Shown: piece by piece, positions 1 to 7,872 of the stretch
How positions within the stretch are numbered: position 1 is the first letter of the stretch
Layout of the letters: each line of letters opens with the position of its first letter
Source of the DNA: Deltaproteobacteria bacterium
Lineage (GTDB): Bacteria; Myxococcota_A; UBA9160; SZUA-336
DNA length: 36,441 bases
NCBI GenBank assembly: GCA_004356455.1
Contig: SMWZ01000186.1
Location: 1-36,441, forward strand
Direction: 5' to 3'
Translations under genes and position numbers: made by a program
Notes under the pieces: generated by a model
The model's database searches: none
Seen by the model: only the letters and a program-made list of their open reading frames with translations
Told to the model about the DNA's origin: nothing

Positions 1-167
1 ATCGCCCCTACTTCTTCGGCGATCAGCTCAGCCGCGCGGACCTCTCGGTCGGCGGCATGCTCCACACCGGTCTCTCGGGGCCCACACCCGAGTTCAACCA
101 GCTGCTCTCCGAGCGACCCGCGCTGGCCCGACATCTCGAGCGCGTGCGGGAGGCCACAAAGCGCTAG
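1..167 (+). CDS. Glutathione S-transferase, C-terminal fragment (5' end outside window)
   Basis: Only the last 54 codons are visible, read in the frame starting at base 3 and ending in TAG at 165-167. The fragment contains PYFFGDQLSRADLSVGGML, which matches the helix-6 region of GST C-terminal domains: a Gly-Asp turn, then the S-x-x-D capping box. It ends with a typical 'RPALARHLERVREATKR' tail. Enzymes of this fold conjugate or reduce substrates with glutathione in the cytoplasm; the subfamily cannot be told without the N-terminal thioredoxin domain. The stop codon overlaps the stop of the convergent cyclase gene by the four bases CTAG (164-167), leaving no intergenic space. Confidence 0.7.
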   Translation, partial: RPYFFGDQLSRADLSVGGMLHTGLSGPTPEFNQLLSERPALARHLERVREATKR

Positions 168-1876
168 AAAAGCGGAGTCGGGATGTCGCCCCAGCGCACG
201 TGGGGCGGCGTGTTCTCGATGGCGATGATGCGCCGGCGCCTGGTATCCACCTTGACCAGCACGATCGGATCGCGTCCGTAGGCTTGTTTCACGATGTCTT
301 CCCCCGTGGCCTCGGGGTGGTGGGTGCGGACCCGGGTGAAGAGCACCTTGTAGAGGCTGCGATCGAAGTCGCGCGGCTGGTAATGGCCGCGGGGGCCGTC
401 AGGATCGGGCACCTCCATGGGAAGATCGGCAAGCTGCCAATCGAGCGGCACGACGTAGACGAGTAGCTTCCCACGCGCGCTCGCCGGACGCAGCTGCTTC
501 GAGACTCGGCCGTCCGAGGTGGCCACCGTCAGCGCTGCCCGTAGCTCCTGCTCGTCGAGCACCGCGGGCGAGAGCACGGCCATGTTCTGGGTGAACAGGC
601 TCGAGAGCTTCGATAGCGAGTAGTCACGCAGCCCATACCCGCCGGCAACGACCGCGCCCAGCACCCCCACATACAGCAGCAGGCCGGCGACGAATCTCCT
701 GACTCCCGAAGCCGGCAGAAGACGCGACAGGTATTGGACCGGGGAGAAGCTCCCGACTCGGTCCTGGTAGGAGCGGTAGCTGGGGCCGAACTGCGCCAGA
801 CAGCGTTGCTCTTCCCAGCGCGCCAACAGGCCGTAGAGGAAGAGCATGGTGACGTAGGCGACGAGCACCAGGAAGCGCGGCCAGATCAGGAGCGTTCCAA
901 GCCCGAGGATGGCCAGGCCCAGGTACTGCGGATGGCGGGTGAAGGCGTAGAGCCCGCCCGTGACGGCGCCTTTTCCGAGCAGCTTCGAGCCATAGACCTG
1001 AACGAAGCCGACGAGAAACACGAGCGCGCCCGCGACCACCAGAATTCCTCCCACGTGTAGGGTCTGATCGAGCCACGGACTCGACGTATGAGAGAAGTGC
1101 GGCAGGAAGAAGTCGGTCAGCCAGGCGGTCGCGCTTGAGCCGTGGAAGAGATTGAGCGAGGGACCGTAGGCAGAGTAGTAGTAGAGGGCGAATGGGCTGA
1201 TCATGAAGAGAATTTCGAGCCCGACTCCCACATAGAGAACCCAGATCGCCGGCACCACGAACACCGCGACATCGGGCCGACCCGAGAGGCCTGCCAGCAG
1301 GTCGCTGCGGGGAGGAGCCGGACTCGTGGGCTGCGAGCTGTCGGATGCTTGGTCCCAGCGGACGCGATAGACGTGAATCGGCTCGGGGATGTTCTTGACG
1401 TACTGCTGACCGAGGTCCTCGTATGCTACGCGCAGCTTTCGCCGCACCTGCTCGTAGACACCGGTCGAGATGCAGATCCCGCCCGGCTCCGCCAGGCCCT
1501 CGAGGCGGGCAGCGATGTTGACCCCGTCCCCATAGATCCGGTCGCCCGTCATCATCACGTCGCCGAGATGCAATCCGATGCGGAACTCCATGCGGCGCTC
1601 GGGCAACACGTCGGCATTGAGTCTTTGAAGGGCGCGCTGCATCTCGACCGCGCAGCGGCTCGCATCGAACGCGCTCGGGAACTCGGCCAGCAGGTTATCC
1701 CCGGGCGAGTCCACTACACGTCCGCGGTACTGCTGGACCAGCCGCATCATCTGCCCGCGGTAGGAGGTGAGCGTCTGGAGGGTGCTCACCTCATCCGCAG
1801 CCATGAGGCGAGCGTAGCCCGCGACGTCAGCGCTCAGGATCGCAGCAAGCTTGCGGTCGATGCCCTGGGGATCCAC
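164..1876 (-). CDS. Class III adenylate/guanylate cyclase fused to an ICMT-like membrane methyltransferase
   Basis: The 570-residue protein has two recognisable parts. Residues 8-172 are a class III nucleotide cyclase catalytic domain: metal-binding Asp17 in LSADVAGY, second metal Asp60 in SPGDNLLAEF, and the DGVNIAAR motif with Asn120 and Arg124. A cyclase that makes cAMP or cGMP is therefore likely to be active. After a Pro/Ser linker, about five hydrophobic segments (residues 203-235 and 273-350) lead to TRHPQYLGL (Arg314-His315-Pro316), then WEEQ (Glu355-Glu356) and FGPSYRSYQDRV. These are the signature of isoprenylcysteine carboxyl methyltransferase / phospholipid methyltransferase membrane enzymes. 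Another hydrophobic segment (about 390-415) precedes a soluble tail of about 150 residues that I do not recognise. Start is GTG, with GGAGA seven bases upstream. The second substrate is unknown; the cyclase may respond to membrane state. Confidence 0.85.
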   Translation of the reverse strand: MDPQGIDRKLAAILSADVAGYARLMAADEVSTLQTLTSYRGQMMRLVQQYRGRVVDSPGDNLLAEFPSAFDASRCAVEMQRALQRLNADVLPERRMEFRIGLHLGDVMMTGDRIYGDGVNIAARLEGLAEPGGICISTGVYEQVRRKLRVAYEDLGQQYVKNIPEPIHVYRVRWDQASDSSQPTSPAPPRSDLLAGLSGRPDVAVFVVPAIWVLYVGVGLEILFMISPFALYYYSAYGPSLNLFHGSSATAWLTDFFLPHFSHTSSPWLDQTLHVGGILVVAGALVFLVGFVQVYGSKLLGKGAVTGGLYAFTRHPQYLGLAILGLGTLLIWPRFLVLVAYVTMLFLYGLLARWEEQRCLAQFGPSYRSYQDRVGSFSPVQYLSRLLPASGVRRFVAGLLLYVGVLGAVVAGGYGLRDYSLSKLSSLFTQNMAVLSPAVLDEQELRAALTVATSDGRVSKQLRPASARGKLLVYVVPLDWQLADLPMEVPDPDGPRGHYQPRDFDRSLYKVLFTRVRTHHPEATGEDIVKQAYGRDPIVLVKVDTRRRRIIAIENTPPHVRWGDIPTPLF

Positions 1877-1929
1877 GCAAGTTTCTCCACTGGAAAGCAG
1901 ACGCCGGCCGCCAGGCTAGCGCATCGTTG

Positions 1930-3897
1930 CTAGATGGGTGCGGCCCCGACGCGAACAACCACGGTCATGCGGGCCCGCTGGCGCAGGATGACGAGCCGCC
2001 GCTCCTCGCCGACCACCGAGGTCATGATCCACTCGCGGATCTGATGGGGCTCCACAAAGGCAGCCTCCGGGGGACCGATGATGATGTCCTGCTCCAGGAG
2101 TCCAGCCTCCTCGGCAGGCGAATCGGGAATGACCTTGTTCACGTGTACAGCACCGCGCTCGAGATCGAGTCGCTCCCGGCGTCGGGGCTTTAGCGGAGAG
2201 AACTCGATTCCCAGCCAGCCAGGCAGGACGTTCTCCAGAAGCTCGCTCTCCTCGACCAAGGGCGGGAAAGGAGGAGGCAGGGCACGCGCCCTCGAGGTCG
2301 GATCCTGCCCGGTCGCGAAAGCCAGAGCTTCACAGGTCTCCAGGCCCTCGAACTCAGCGCGCAACGCTGCCTCGCCCCCACGCTCCAGGTAGACCCGGCC
2401 CGCGATCCGCGTGAGCAGAGCCCGGATTCTCAGAATGGCTCCGCGGCGCACGTCCATGCGGTAGCTCGCGGTCTTGGACTCGTCCGCGATGGTTTTCAGG
2501 GCGTGCAGGCGATCGCTTATGTCGAGGTCGAGGCGGGTGAAGGACACGAGGTCCGCGAGCAGAGCGCGCGTGAAACGCCGCTGCTCGTCAGGTTCCAGAG
2601 CGCTCAGGAATTTCGAGTCCATCTCGTCCTTCCAGGACGGATAGACCTCGAGAAACCTGCGCAGGTTCTCGCGCTTCAGGTCCAGCAGCGCCACCTCCCA
2701 ACGGCGTGCGTAGCTCTTCAGCTGCTTGCCAAGCCCGGGGATCTCGCGTGCACGCTGGCTGAGCTCGCGCCGGGAACGGGGGCTGAACGACCCGAAGGCG
2801 TGGCCCATATGATCGATCTTGACGAACTCCGACGCGTACCGGGCTTCGTTCCGCATAGCCTCCTGCAGCAGCTCGTCGATGAAGTCGGCTGTCTCCAGCC
2901 CGCGTCGGGCCGCCTCCCTGCTCAGGATCCGCTCCAGAAACTGATCCGAGGTTCGATTAGGCACGTCCGGGGTGCGATCGGTCAGCAGCACCCTGCCATG
3001 CGCATCCGCCAGGTTGCCATGGATCCGGAGTGCCTCGAAGAAACGAAAAGAGTGGCCCACGTTGTGCTTACCCCGGTTTTCCGGATAGCAGCCATAGGCT
3101 GGCCGTTCCCTGCTCGAGGAGTAGTAGCCACAGACGTTGCCCGAGGTCCGGTCCGGCTCATCGAGGTCGTACATGGCATTGGCGAACGCGCCCGAGTAGC
3201 ACTGCGACATCAGCGAGACGACCCGCACCTGCTCGGGCAGCGCGGCGATCAGGCCTTTGAACTCGTCCACGTAGAGCTCGTCGCCCCAGAGCACGATGGA
3301 GTTGTTGTGGACATCCTTGGGGTTCCTCTTGCCGTGGTCGGTGACATAGACAAACAGGGTGTCGCCCGGCTCGAGCTGCTGGCCCTCCTGCTCGACCCAG
3401 TTGACCAGCGCTTCCAGCGTCGCGGGTCGCATGCTCAGGTCCTCGAGCTTGGAGTTCTCGTAGCGAAGCCGCGGTGCGAGCTGGCGTCCGAGCGGCAAGC
3501 CTTCGATGAGCCAGAAGTCCGGATCCGCCTGCAGGTCGCGCACGGCAAGGTCGGGCTCCGGGTCGGAGCCGTCACTGGAGAAGACCACGATCCGCTGCTT
3601 GGGGATGCCGCTCGAGATGAGCAGCTGCGCCAGCTCGCGGACGTGCAGAAGATGGGACTGGTAGTTGATCGCCGGCCGCCCGCCCCCGTTGATGAGCAGG
3701 GCCCAGATTTTGGGCTGATTCGGGGCCGTCGTTGAGCGCGGCGCTTCCGAACGCACGCTTTCGAGCCAGGAGATCTCCGCGCGCACTTCGCGTGGCGCAC
3801 GCGTTGGGGCATCGCCACACGCCACAGCCAGAGCACACAGCAACAGCAACGGGCCGGACCCGCCCGCAGATGCCCACCGTCGGCTAACGCCTCTCAT
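1930..3897 (-). CDS. Secreted lipoprotein with caspase-like (C13/C14-type) peptidase domain and C-terminal PDZ domain
   Basis: The 655-residue protein starts with MRGVSRR, a hydrophobic stretch and a lipobox ending AVAC, so Cys27 is the likely lipidated residue. With Gly at +2, an outer-membrane location is plausible. Residues 63-260 look like a caspase-fold cysteine peptidase: beta-strand IWALLING, then TLFVYVTDHGKRN with catalytic His188, and VVSLMSQCYSGAF with catalytic Cys233. The TDHG/C-x-SG pair is the pattern of legumain-type (C13) and related peptidases. A charged helical region (about 330-540) follows. Residues 560-650 form a PDZ domain with VIPDSPAEEAGLLEQDIIIG. The chosen ATG lies in a 4-base ATGA overlap with the upstream acetyltransferase gene; an earlier in-frame ATG would place 89 odd residues before the signal peptide. 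The substrate is unknown. Protein quality control at the envelope or signalling proteolysis are both possible. Confidence 0.82.
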   Translation of the reverse strand: MRGVSRRWASAGGSGPLLLLCALAVACGDAPTRAPREVRAEISWLESVRSEAPRSTTAPNQPKIWALLINGGGRPAINYQSHLLHVRELAQLLISSGIPKQRIVVFSSDGSDPEPDLAVRDLQADPDFWLIEGLPLGRQLAPRLRYENSKLEDLSMRPATLEALVNWVEQEGQQLEPGDTLFVYVTDHGKRNPKDVHNNSIVLWGDELYVDEFKGLIAALPEQVRVVSLMSQCYSGAFANAMYDLDEPDRTSGNVCGYYSSSRERPAYGCYPENRGKHNVGHSFRFFEALRIHGNLADAHGRVLLTDRTPDVPNRTSDQFLERILSREAARRGLETADFIDELLQEAMRNEARYASEFVKIDHMGHAFGSFSPRSRRELSQRAREIPGLGKQLKSYARRWEVALLDLKRENLRRFLEVYPSWKDEMDSKFLSALEPDEQRRFTRALLADLVSFTRLDLDISDRLHALKTIADESKTASYRMDVRRGAILRIRALLTRIAGRVYLERGGEAALRAEFEGLETCEALAFATGQDPTSRARALPPPFPPLVEESELLENVLPGWLGIEFSPLKPRRRERLDLERGAVHVNKVIPDSPAEEAGLLEQDIIIGPPEAAFVEPHQIREWIMTSVVGEERRLVILRQRARMTVVVRVGAAPI

Positions 3898-4709
3898 GCG
3901 CCCTCCTTCGCCGTCAACGCGGGGTCGGGCGGCGGGGACCAGAGCATGTGGTAGTTCGAGAGCTCCACATAGCCCATGCGACGGTAGATCGCGTCCCCCA
4001 TGGGACTGGCCTGGAGCGAGACCGCGCGTGCGCCCAGGTCGAACCCCGCGTTCGTCACCACGCGCGTGCAGGCTTCGCCGAGCCCGCGACCTCGGGCTCC
4101 GCTCACGCTGCTGACCCAGTAGATACCCGCGATCCCATGGCTGAGCAGTGCCAGGGCGGCGCACAGCGGCGTAGCTTCGATATAGCTCACCACGGCGATT
4201 ACGTGGGGGGCTAAAAGGGTCGCGTCGTTCGAGAACACCGTGGCCGTCACCTCGGGCGGAATGCCATAGGTGGTCCAGGCTTCGGCCGCGACCTTCCGGA
4301 AATCCTCGACTCCGTCGGCATCGACCACGCGCCGGAGCTCCGCGCCCGACGGTACGGGAACCTGCTGCAGCGGCGCCTCGACCAGCATCGCCGGCATACG
4401 GAGAATGCTGGAGAGCCCCGCCTCGCGGGCGGCCTTTACGAGATCCGAGTTCTGGCCGTGCTGCGCGAGGGTGAGCGAGTAGCCGTGTCCACAGCGCGCG
4501 TAGAACTCGGCCGTACGCCGCATGAATTCACCGGCATCCAGGCTCGGCTCGGTCCGCACGGCATTGTTCAGGATCGGGTGCGCGAGCGGTCCCGCGGTGA
4601 GCAGCGAGCCGGCCTCCTCGACGATGCTTCCCCCCGATCCGCGCGCCCACTCGCGGGCCGACTCCGCCAGGTTGAGGTCTGAGAGATAGAGCAGCTCCTC
4701 ACGGTCCAT
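3894..4709 (-). CDS. GNAT-family N-acetyltransferase
   Basis: The protein has 271 residues. Its C-terminal half carries the acetyl-CoA binding core of the GNAT fold: the strand AALALLSHGIAGIYWVSSV, then SGARGRGLGEACTRVV, which is the R/Q-x-x-G-x-G/A loop and following helix. The last conserved strand and helix are AVSLQASPMGDAIYRRMGYVEL. The N-terminal half is divergent, so this may be a tandem GNAT with a degenerate first domain. Enzymes of this family move an acetyl group to an amine; the acceptor cannot be told. The gene is upstream of the caspase-like lipoprotein and overlaps it by ATGA (3894-3897), which indicates translational coupling. It is divergent from the alkylated-base glycosylase, with only 49 bases between the two starts. 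Confidence 0.85.
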   Translation of the reverse strand: MDREELLYLSDLNLAESAREWARGSGGSIVEEAGSLLTAGPLAHPILNNAVRTEPSLDAGEFMRRTAEFYARCGHGYSLTLAQHGQNSDLVKAAREAGLSSILRMPAMLVEAPLQQVPVPSGAELRRVVDADGVEDFRKVAAEAWTTYGIPPEVTATVFSNDATLLAPHVIAVVSYIEATPLCAALALLSHGIAGIYWVSSVSGARGRGLGEACTRVVTNAGFDLGARAVSLQASPMGDAIYRRMGYVELSNYHMLWSPPPDPALTAKEGA

Positions 4710-4758
4710 GCGCTAAGTGTACCTCTGGCGGCGACGTACCCGCTAAGATCAAGCGACG

Positions 4759-5688
4759 GTGGCAGAGCAGAGTCGATTCAACCTGAGACCGGTACGCCCG
4801 TACTCGCTGGAGCGCACGCTGGCGCGCTTCCAGCGTTTCCCTGAGGTGGTCGACCTCGTCGAGGACGGTACCTATCGTCGGCTGCTGCCCGTGGGACGGC
4901 GTCTACTGCTGGTTTCGGTGCGTCAGCTCGGCCCCCCTTCGCGCGCGCTGCTCGAGGTCCGCCTGCGCGGAAAAGACGCGGCAGCACGCGACGCCCGGAA
5001 CGCGGCCACCCGGCTGGCGGAACGAGCCCTCGGCGCTCGCGCCGCGATCCCGGCCTTCTACCGGGCCCGCCGCAACGACCCACTGCTCGGTCCGGTGATC
5101 CGCAGCGCGCGCGGTCTGAGCGTCTCGGGCTATCCGGATCCCTGGGAGGCGCTGGTCACGGCGGTGCTCTCCCAGCAGGTGAACCTCGCGCTGGCTTACC
5201 GCATCCGGCGTGATCTGGCGCTGCGCTTCGGACGCCGCGCCCGCTTCGGGAGCGAGACGTACATCGCCTTTCCCCGCCCGGCGCGCGTGGCGCGCGAGAC
5301 GCCCGCACGCTTGCGTCGCTTCGGACTCTCGCGGGCCAAGGCCGAGACCTTGCTCAGGCTGGCCCGGGCCTTCTCGCGGGGCGAGCTGGTGGAGGCCGAG
5401 CTGGAGCAGCTCCCCGACGAGGAGCTGATCGAGCGCCTCACCGCGCTCAAGGGGATCGGCCGCTGGACGGCCGAGATCACGCTCATGCGGGGATTTGCAC
5501 GCCCGGACGCGTTCCCCGGAGGGGATCTCGGGGTGGTGAAGTACCTGGCCCAAGGTCTGCTCGGCCGCAAAGAGGTCGCCACGGAGCAGGAGATGCGAGC
5601 ATTCGCCGAACGCTGGCGGCCGCACCGCGCGCTGGCGCTCACCTACGCCTACGCGGCGCTGGCGCGCCTGCGCGAGGCCGAGGCCTAG
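4759..5688 (+). CDS. DNA-3-methyladenine glycosylase II (AlkA-type, HhH-GPD)
   Basis: Monofunctional glycosylases of this type remove 3-methyladenine and other alkylated bases and start base-excision repair. The 309-residue protein begins with an AlkA-type N-terminal domain (FNLRPVRPYSLERTLARF). Then come the helical core YPDPWEALVTAVLSQQVNL, the helix-hairpin-helix LTALKGIGRWTAEITLMR, and the catalytic aspartate in FPGGDLGVVKY (Asp256). It ends with WRPHRALALTYAYAALA, which corresponds to the WRPWRS-type motif of the family. No Fe-S cysteine cluster of the EndoIII/MutY kind is present. The start is GTG. The stop shares CTAG (5685-5688) with the stop of the convergent serine acetyltransferase gene. 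Confidence 0.93.
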   Translation: MAEQSRFNLRPVRPYSLERTLARFQRFPEVVDLVEDGTYRRLLPVGRRLLLVSVRQLGPPSRALLEVRLRGKDAAARDARNAATRLAERALGARAAIPAFYRARRNDPLLGPVIRSARGLSVSGYPDPWEALVTAVLSQQVNLALAYRIRRDLALRFGRRARFGSETYIAFPRPARVARETPARLRRFGLSRAKAETLLRLARAFSRGELVEAELEQLPDEELIERLTALKGIGRWTAEITLMRGFARPDAFPGGDLGVVKYLAQGLLGRKEVATEQEMRAFAERWRPHRALALTYAYAALARLREAEA

Positions 5689-6509
5689 ATGTCGTAATCC
5701 TCTCCGGGGTCGTCCCGCTCCTGTCGCAGCTTCATCTGGGGCGGGTCGACACGGACCATGGTATTGGGCTCTACCGAGCGCGTCAGCCAGGCGTTGCCAC
5801 CGATGACGGCGCCCTTTCCGATTACAGTCTCCCCTCCTAGGATCGTGGCGTTCGGGTAGATCGTGACGTCGTCCTCCAGCGTCGGGTGGCGCTTCCTCCC
5901 CTTGTCCGAGCGTCCCTCCCGGTTCGAGAAGGCGCCCAGGGTGACACCGTGATAGAGCTTCACGCGATCCCCGATGACCGTGGTCTCACCGATCACGACG
6001 CCCGTGCCGTGATCGATGAAGAAGTGGCGACCGATCGAGGCCCCCGGGTGGATGTCGATGCCGGTGCGGCGATGGGCGTTCTCCGACATGATGCGGGCCG
6101 CTACCAGCTCATCCAGCTCGTAGAAAGGGTGTGCGATGCGATAGGTGGAGACGGCCAGCACCGAGGGGTAGGCCGCGATGACCTCGGCATACGTATTCGC
6201 TGCGGGATCGCCATGGAAGGCGGCCTCCACGTCCATGGCGATGCTGTGGCGAATCTCCGGCAGGCACTCGATCAGGTGGTTGGCCTTCTCCGGTCCAATC
6301 AGGCCACGCGCGAGCCCGTGGGCCACCTCGAGATCACACTCCAGCTCCTCGCTGGGTGTCTGGTCGAGAAGCACCTCACGCAGCTTCTCGAGCGCCTCGA
6401 GCACGCGTTCCGGATTCTGGCCCCGGTTCTTGCGCGCCTCGCTGACGGGATCGTTCTTGGCCCGCTGCTCCTTCAGCCGCTGCGCCACCGGCTGGATGTG
6501 GTTCGCCAT
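5685..6509 (-). CDS. cysE: Serine O-acetyltransferase
   Basis: The enzyme makes O-acetylserine from serine and acetyl-CoA, the first step of cysteine synthesis. The 274-residue protein has an N-terminal helical domain (to about residue 160) ending in RTGIDIHPGASIGRHFFIDH, followed by a left-handed beta-helix of hexapeptide repeats (GTGVVIGETTVIGDRVKLYH, GVTLGA, then TIYPNATILGGETVIGKGAV). The His in IDHGTG and the following motif are the usual catalytic region. The N-terminal domain is of the longer SAT type. A GTG at 6518 is also open, but AAGGAG lies eight bases from the ATG at 6509 and only overlaps the GTG, so the ATG is chosen. The C-terminal tail ends in EDYDI; an Ile-terminated tail is what binds cysteine synthase in other SATs. 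Confidence 0.93.
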   Translation of the reverse strand: MANHIQPVAQRLKEQRAKNDPVSEARKNRGQNPERVLEALEKLREVLLDQTPSEELECDLEVAHGLARGLIGPEKANHLIECLPEIRHSIAMDVEAAFHGDPAANTYAEVIAAYPSVLAVSTYRIAHPFYELDELVAARIMSENAHRRTGIDIHPGASIGRHFFIDHGTGVVIGETTVIGDRVKLYHGVTLGAFSNREGRSDKGRKRHPTLEDDVTIYPNATILGGETVIGKGAVIGGNAWLTRSVEPNTMVRVDPPQMKLRQERDDPGEDYDI

Positions 6510-6619
6510 CTCGGACACTCCTTACCCCCGCAATGGCTAGATTACGGCCCAGGGGCGGGAATTTCAAAACAGCGCTTGGATGCACGCAGCGCCTGCTTTG
6601 TTTCGACGCTGCGCCTCGG

Positions 6620-6649
6620 TTGACGAGAGCTGCCTGCGATCTGCATACT
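6620..6649 (+). promoter_or_regulatory. Candidate sigma-70-type promoter for the RecB-like nuclease gene
   Basis: TTGACG (6620-6625) and CATACT (6644-6649) are separated by 18 bases. The -35 is close to consensus; the -10 matches at four of six positions. Transcription would start near 6656, inside the region between the ATG at 6580 and the TTG at 6685, which favours the later start codon. This is a sequence resemblance only. Confidence 0.35.
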
Positions 6650-6684
6650 GCCGGCCTCCCCCGATTCCTCCGCTCGGAACATCG

Positions 6685-7593
6685 TTGGTCCAGTACAGCC
6701 ATTCCAGGCTCTCGAGCTTCGAGAACTGCCCACAGCAGTTCGAGTACCGCTACATCCAGAAGATCGAGGTGGAGGGCGAGGGCATCGAGGCCTTCCTCGG
6801 GAAGCGGGTCCACGAAATCCTGGAGCGGCTCTACCACCACCTGGGAAGACATGGGCGGCCACCCAGCCTGTCCCAGGTCCAGAAGCGCTTCGCCCAGGAC
6901 TGGGAGCTGCACTGGCACGACAAGATCAGAATCGTGCGCACGGAGCGAGAGCCTGGGCACTACCTGCAGCAGGGGGAGCGCTGCCTCGAGAACTATTACC
7001 GCAGCCACTATCCCTTCGAGGAGGGCCAGACGGTGGCGCTCGAGAAGCCGATCTCGTTTCAGCTGGATCCAGAGGGCCGCTACCGCATGCGTGGGATCAT
7101 CGATCGTCTGACCCGGCAGAGCGACGGGACCTACGAGATCCACGACTACAAGACGAGTGGCTTCCTGCCGCCCCTCAGCCGGCTCGAGAAGGACCGCCAG
7201 CTCGCCCTGTATCAGATCGGGATCGAGCAGAGCTTTCCCGACAGCGAGCGCATCGAGCTGGTTTGGCACTACCTGGTCTTCAATAAGACCCTGCGCTTGC
7301 GCCGCACCCGGGAGCAGCTCGAGGACCTCGGCGCGCGCACGATCCAGCTGATCGACCAGATCGAGGCAAGCTCCAGCTACCCCGCCAATCCGGGGCCGCT
7401 CTGCCGCTGGTGCGATTACCGCGAGATCTGCCCCAGCGCCCTGCTGCCCGCTTCGGACGCTGGCAATGCATCGAGCGAGCGGACGCCGCCCCCTGAGCCG
7501 ACCGGCTCCCTCCACGCCGTCCCGGCTACCCCCTCCCAGGCAACGACGCCGCGCCCGCCCGCCGAGGACGCAGTCCAGCTCTCGCTGCTCTAG
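6685..7593 (+). CDS. PD-(D/E)XK nuclease (RecB-like) with probable 4Fe-4S cluster cysteines
   Basis: The protein of about 302 residues is a stand-alone RecB/AddB-type nuclease domain. It opens with YSHSRLSSFENCPQQFEYRY, holding the first cluster Cys. It then has FLGKRVHEILERL (motif His), RGIIDRL and EIHDYKTS (the D...D-x-K active site), DRQLALYQIGI (the Gln-Tyr motif) and near the end LCRWCDYREICP with three more Cys. One N-terminal plus three C-terminal Cys is the arrangement of AddB/Cas4-type iron-staple nucleases. All catalytic residues are intact. The frame is open from an ATG at 6580, but the extra 35 residues look random and lie over a candidate promoter, so the TTG at 6685 (or nearby) is preferred; confidence in the start is low. 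The stop TAG lies in the left CTAG end of a repeat element. Confidence 0.85.
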   Translation: MVQYSHSRLSSFENCPQQFEYRYIQKIEVEGEGIEAFLGKRVHEILERLYHHLGRHGRPPSLSQVQKRFAQDWELHWHDKIRIVRTEREPGHYLQQGERCLENYYRSHYPFEEGQTVALEKPISFQLDPEGRYRMRGIIDRLTRQSDGTYEIHDYKTSGFLPPLSRLEKDRQLALYQIGIEQSFPDSERIELVWHYLVFNKTLRLRRTREQLEDLGARTIQLIDQIEASSSYPANPGPLCRWCDYREICPSALLPASDAGNASSERTPPPEPTGSLHAVPATPSQATTPRPPAEDAVQLSLL

Positions 7594-7757
7594 TGCCCTG
7601 TTCCTGAAGTTCCGACGCGGTTCTGGCGTCCGAGGCGCCGCGCCCGCAAGGCGCGCGAACGAGGCGAATCCGTAGCTTCGGCGAGCGAGTGCAACGCCGC
7701 GAGCGTGGATGCAGCGGGCGTCGAGCATGCGAGCGAACTTCTGGCACAGGGCACTAG
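7590..7757. repeat. MITE-like element, copy 1 (168 bp, 23-bp terminal inverted repeats)
   Basis: The left arm 7590-7612 begins CTAGTGCCCTGTTCC and ends GAAGTTC. The right arm 7735-7757, reverse-complemented, matches it at 21 of 23 positions. Both outer ends are CTAG. The interior is GC-rich and shows no credible gene. The left CTAG supplies the TAG stop of the nuclease gene. Shorter relatives lie at 27781-27803 and 36083-36156. I see no transposase, so this would be a non-autonomous element or a structured extragenic repeat. Confidence 0.75.
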
Positions 7758-7872
7758 CCTGGATATCTCACCCGCTGGCCTACTGCGGCCGCCAATGGCC
7801 CACCAGCTCGGCCCGTGCTCAGCCCCGACGCCTCAGGCTGAACTTGGCTCCCACGCCTCCGATAGAGAGGAA

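Noticed and set aside
1142-1933. Plus-strand open frame opposite the cyclase gene
   Set aside because: No domain resemblance; antisense shadow of a protein with clear catalytic motifs.
3898-4164. Upstream extension of the caspase-like lipoprotein gene to an ATG at 4164
   Set aside because: It would put 89 Arg-rich residues in front of a signal peptide and run inside the GNAT gene; the ATGA overlap start fits better.
7705-7872. Earlier starts for the BFD/Nfu-like gene
   Set aside because: They lie in or next to the inverted-repeat element and have no ribosome site; the BFD domain begins shortly after the chosen ATG.
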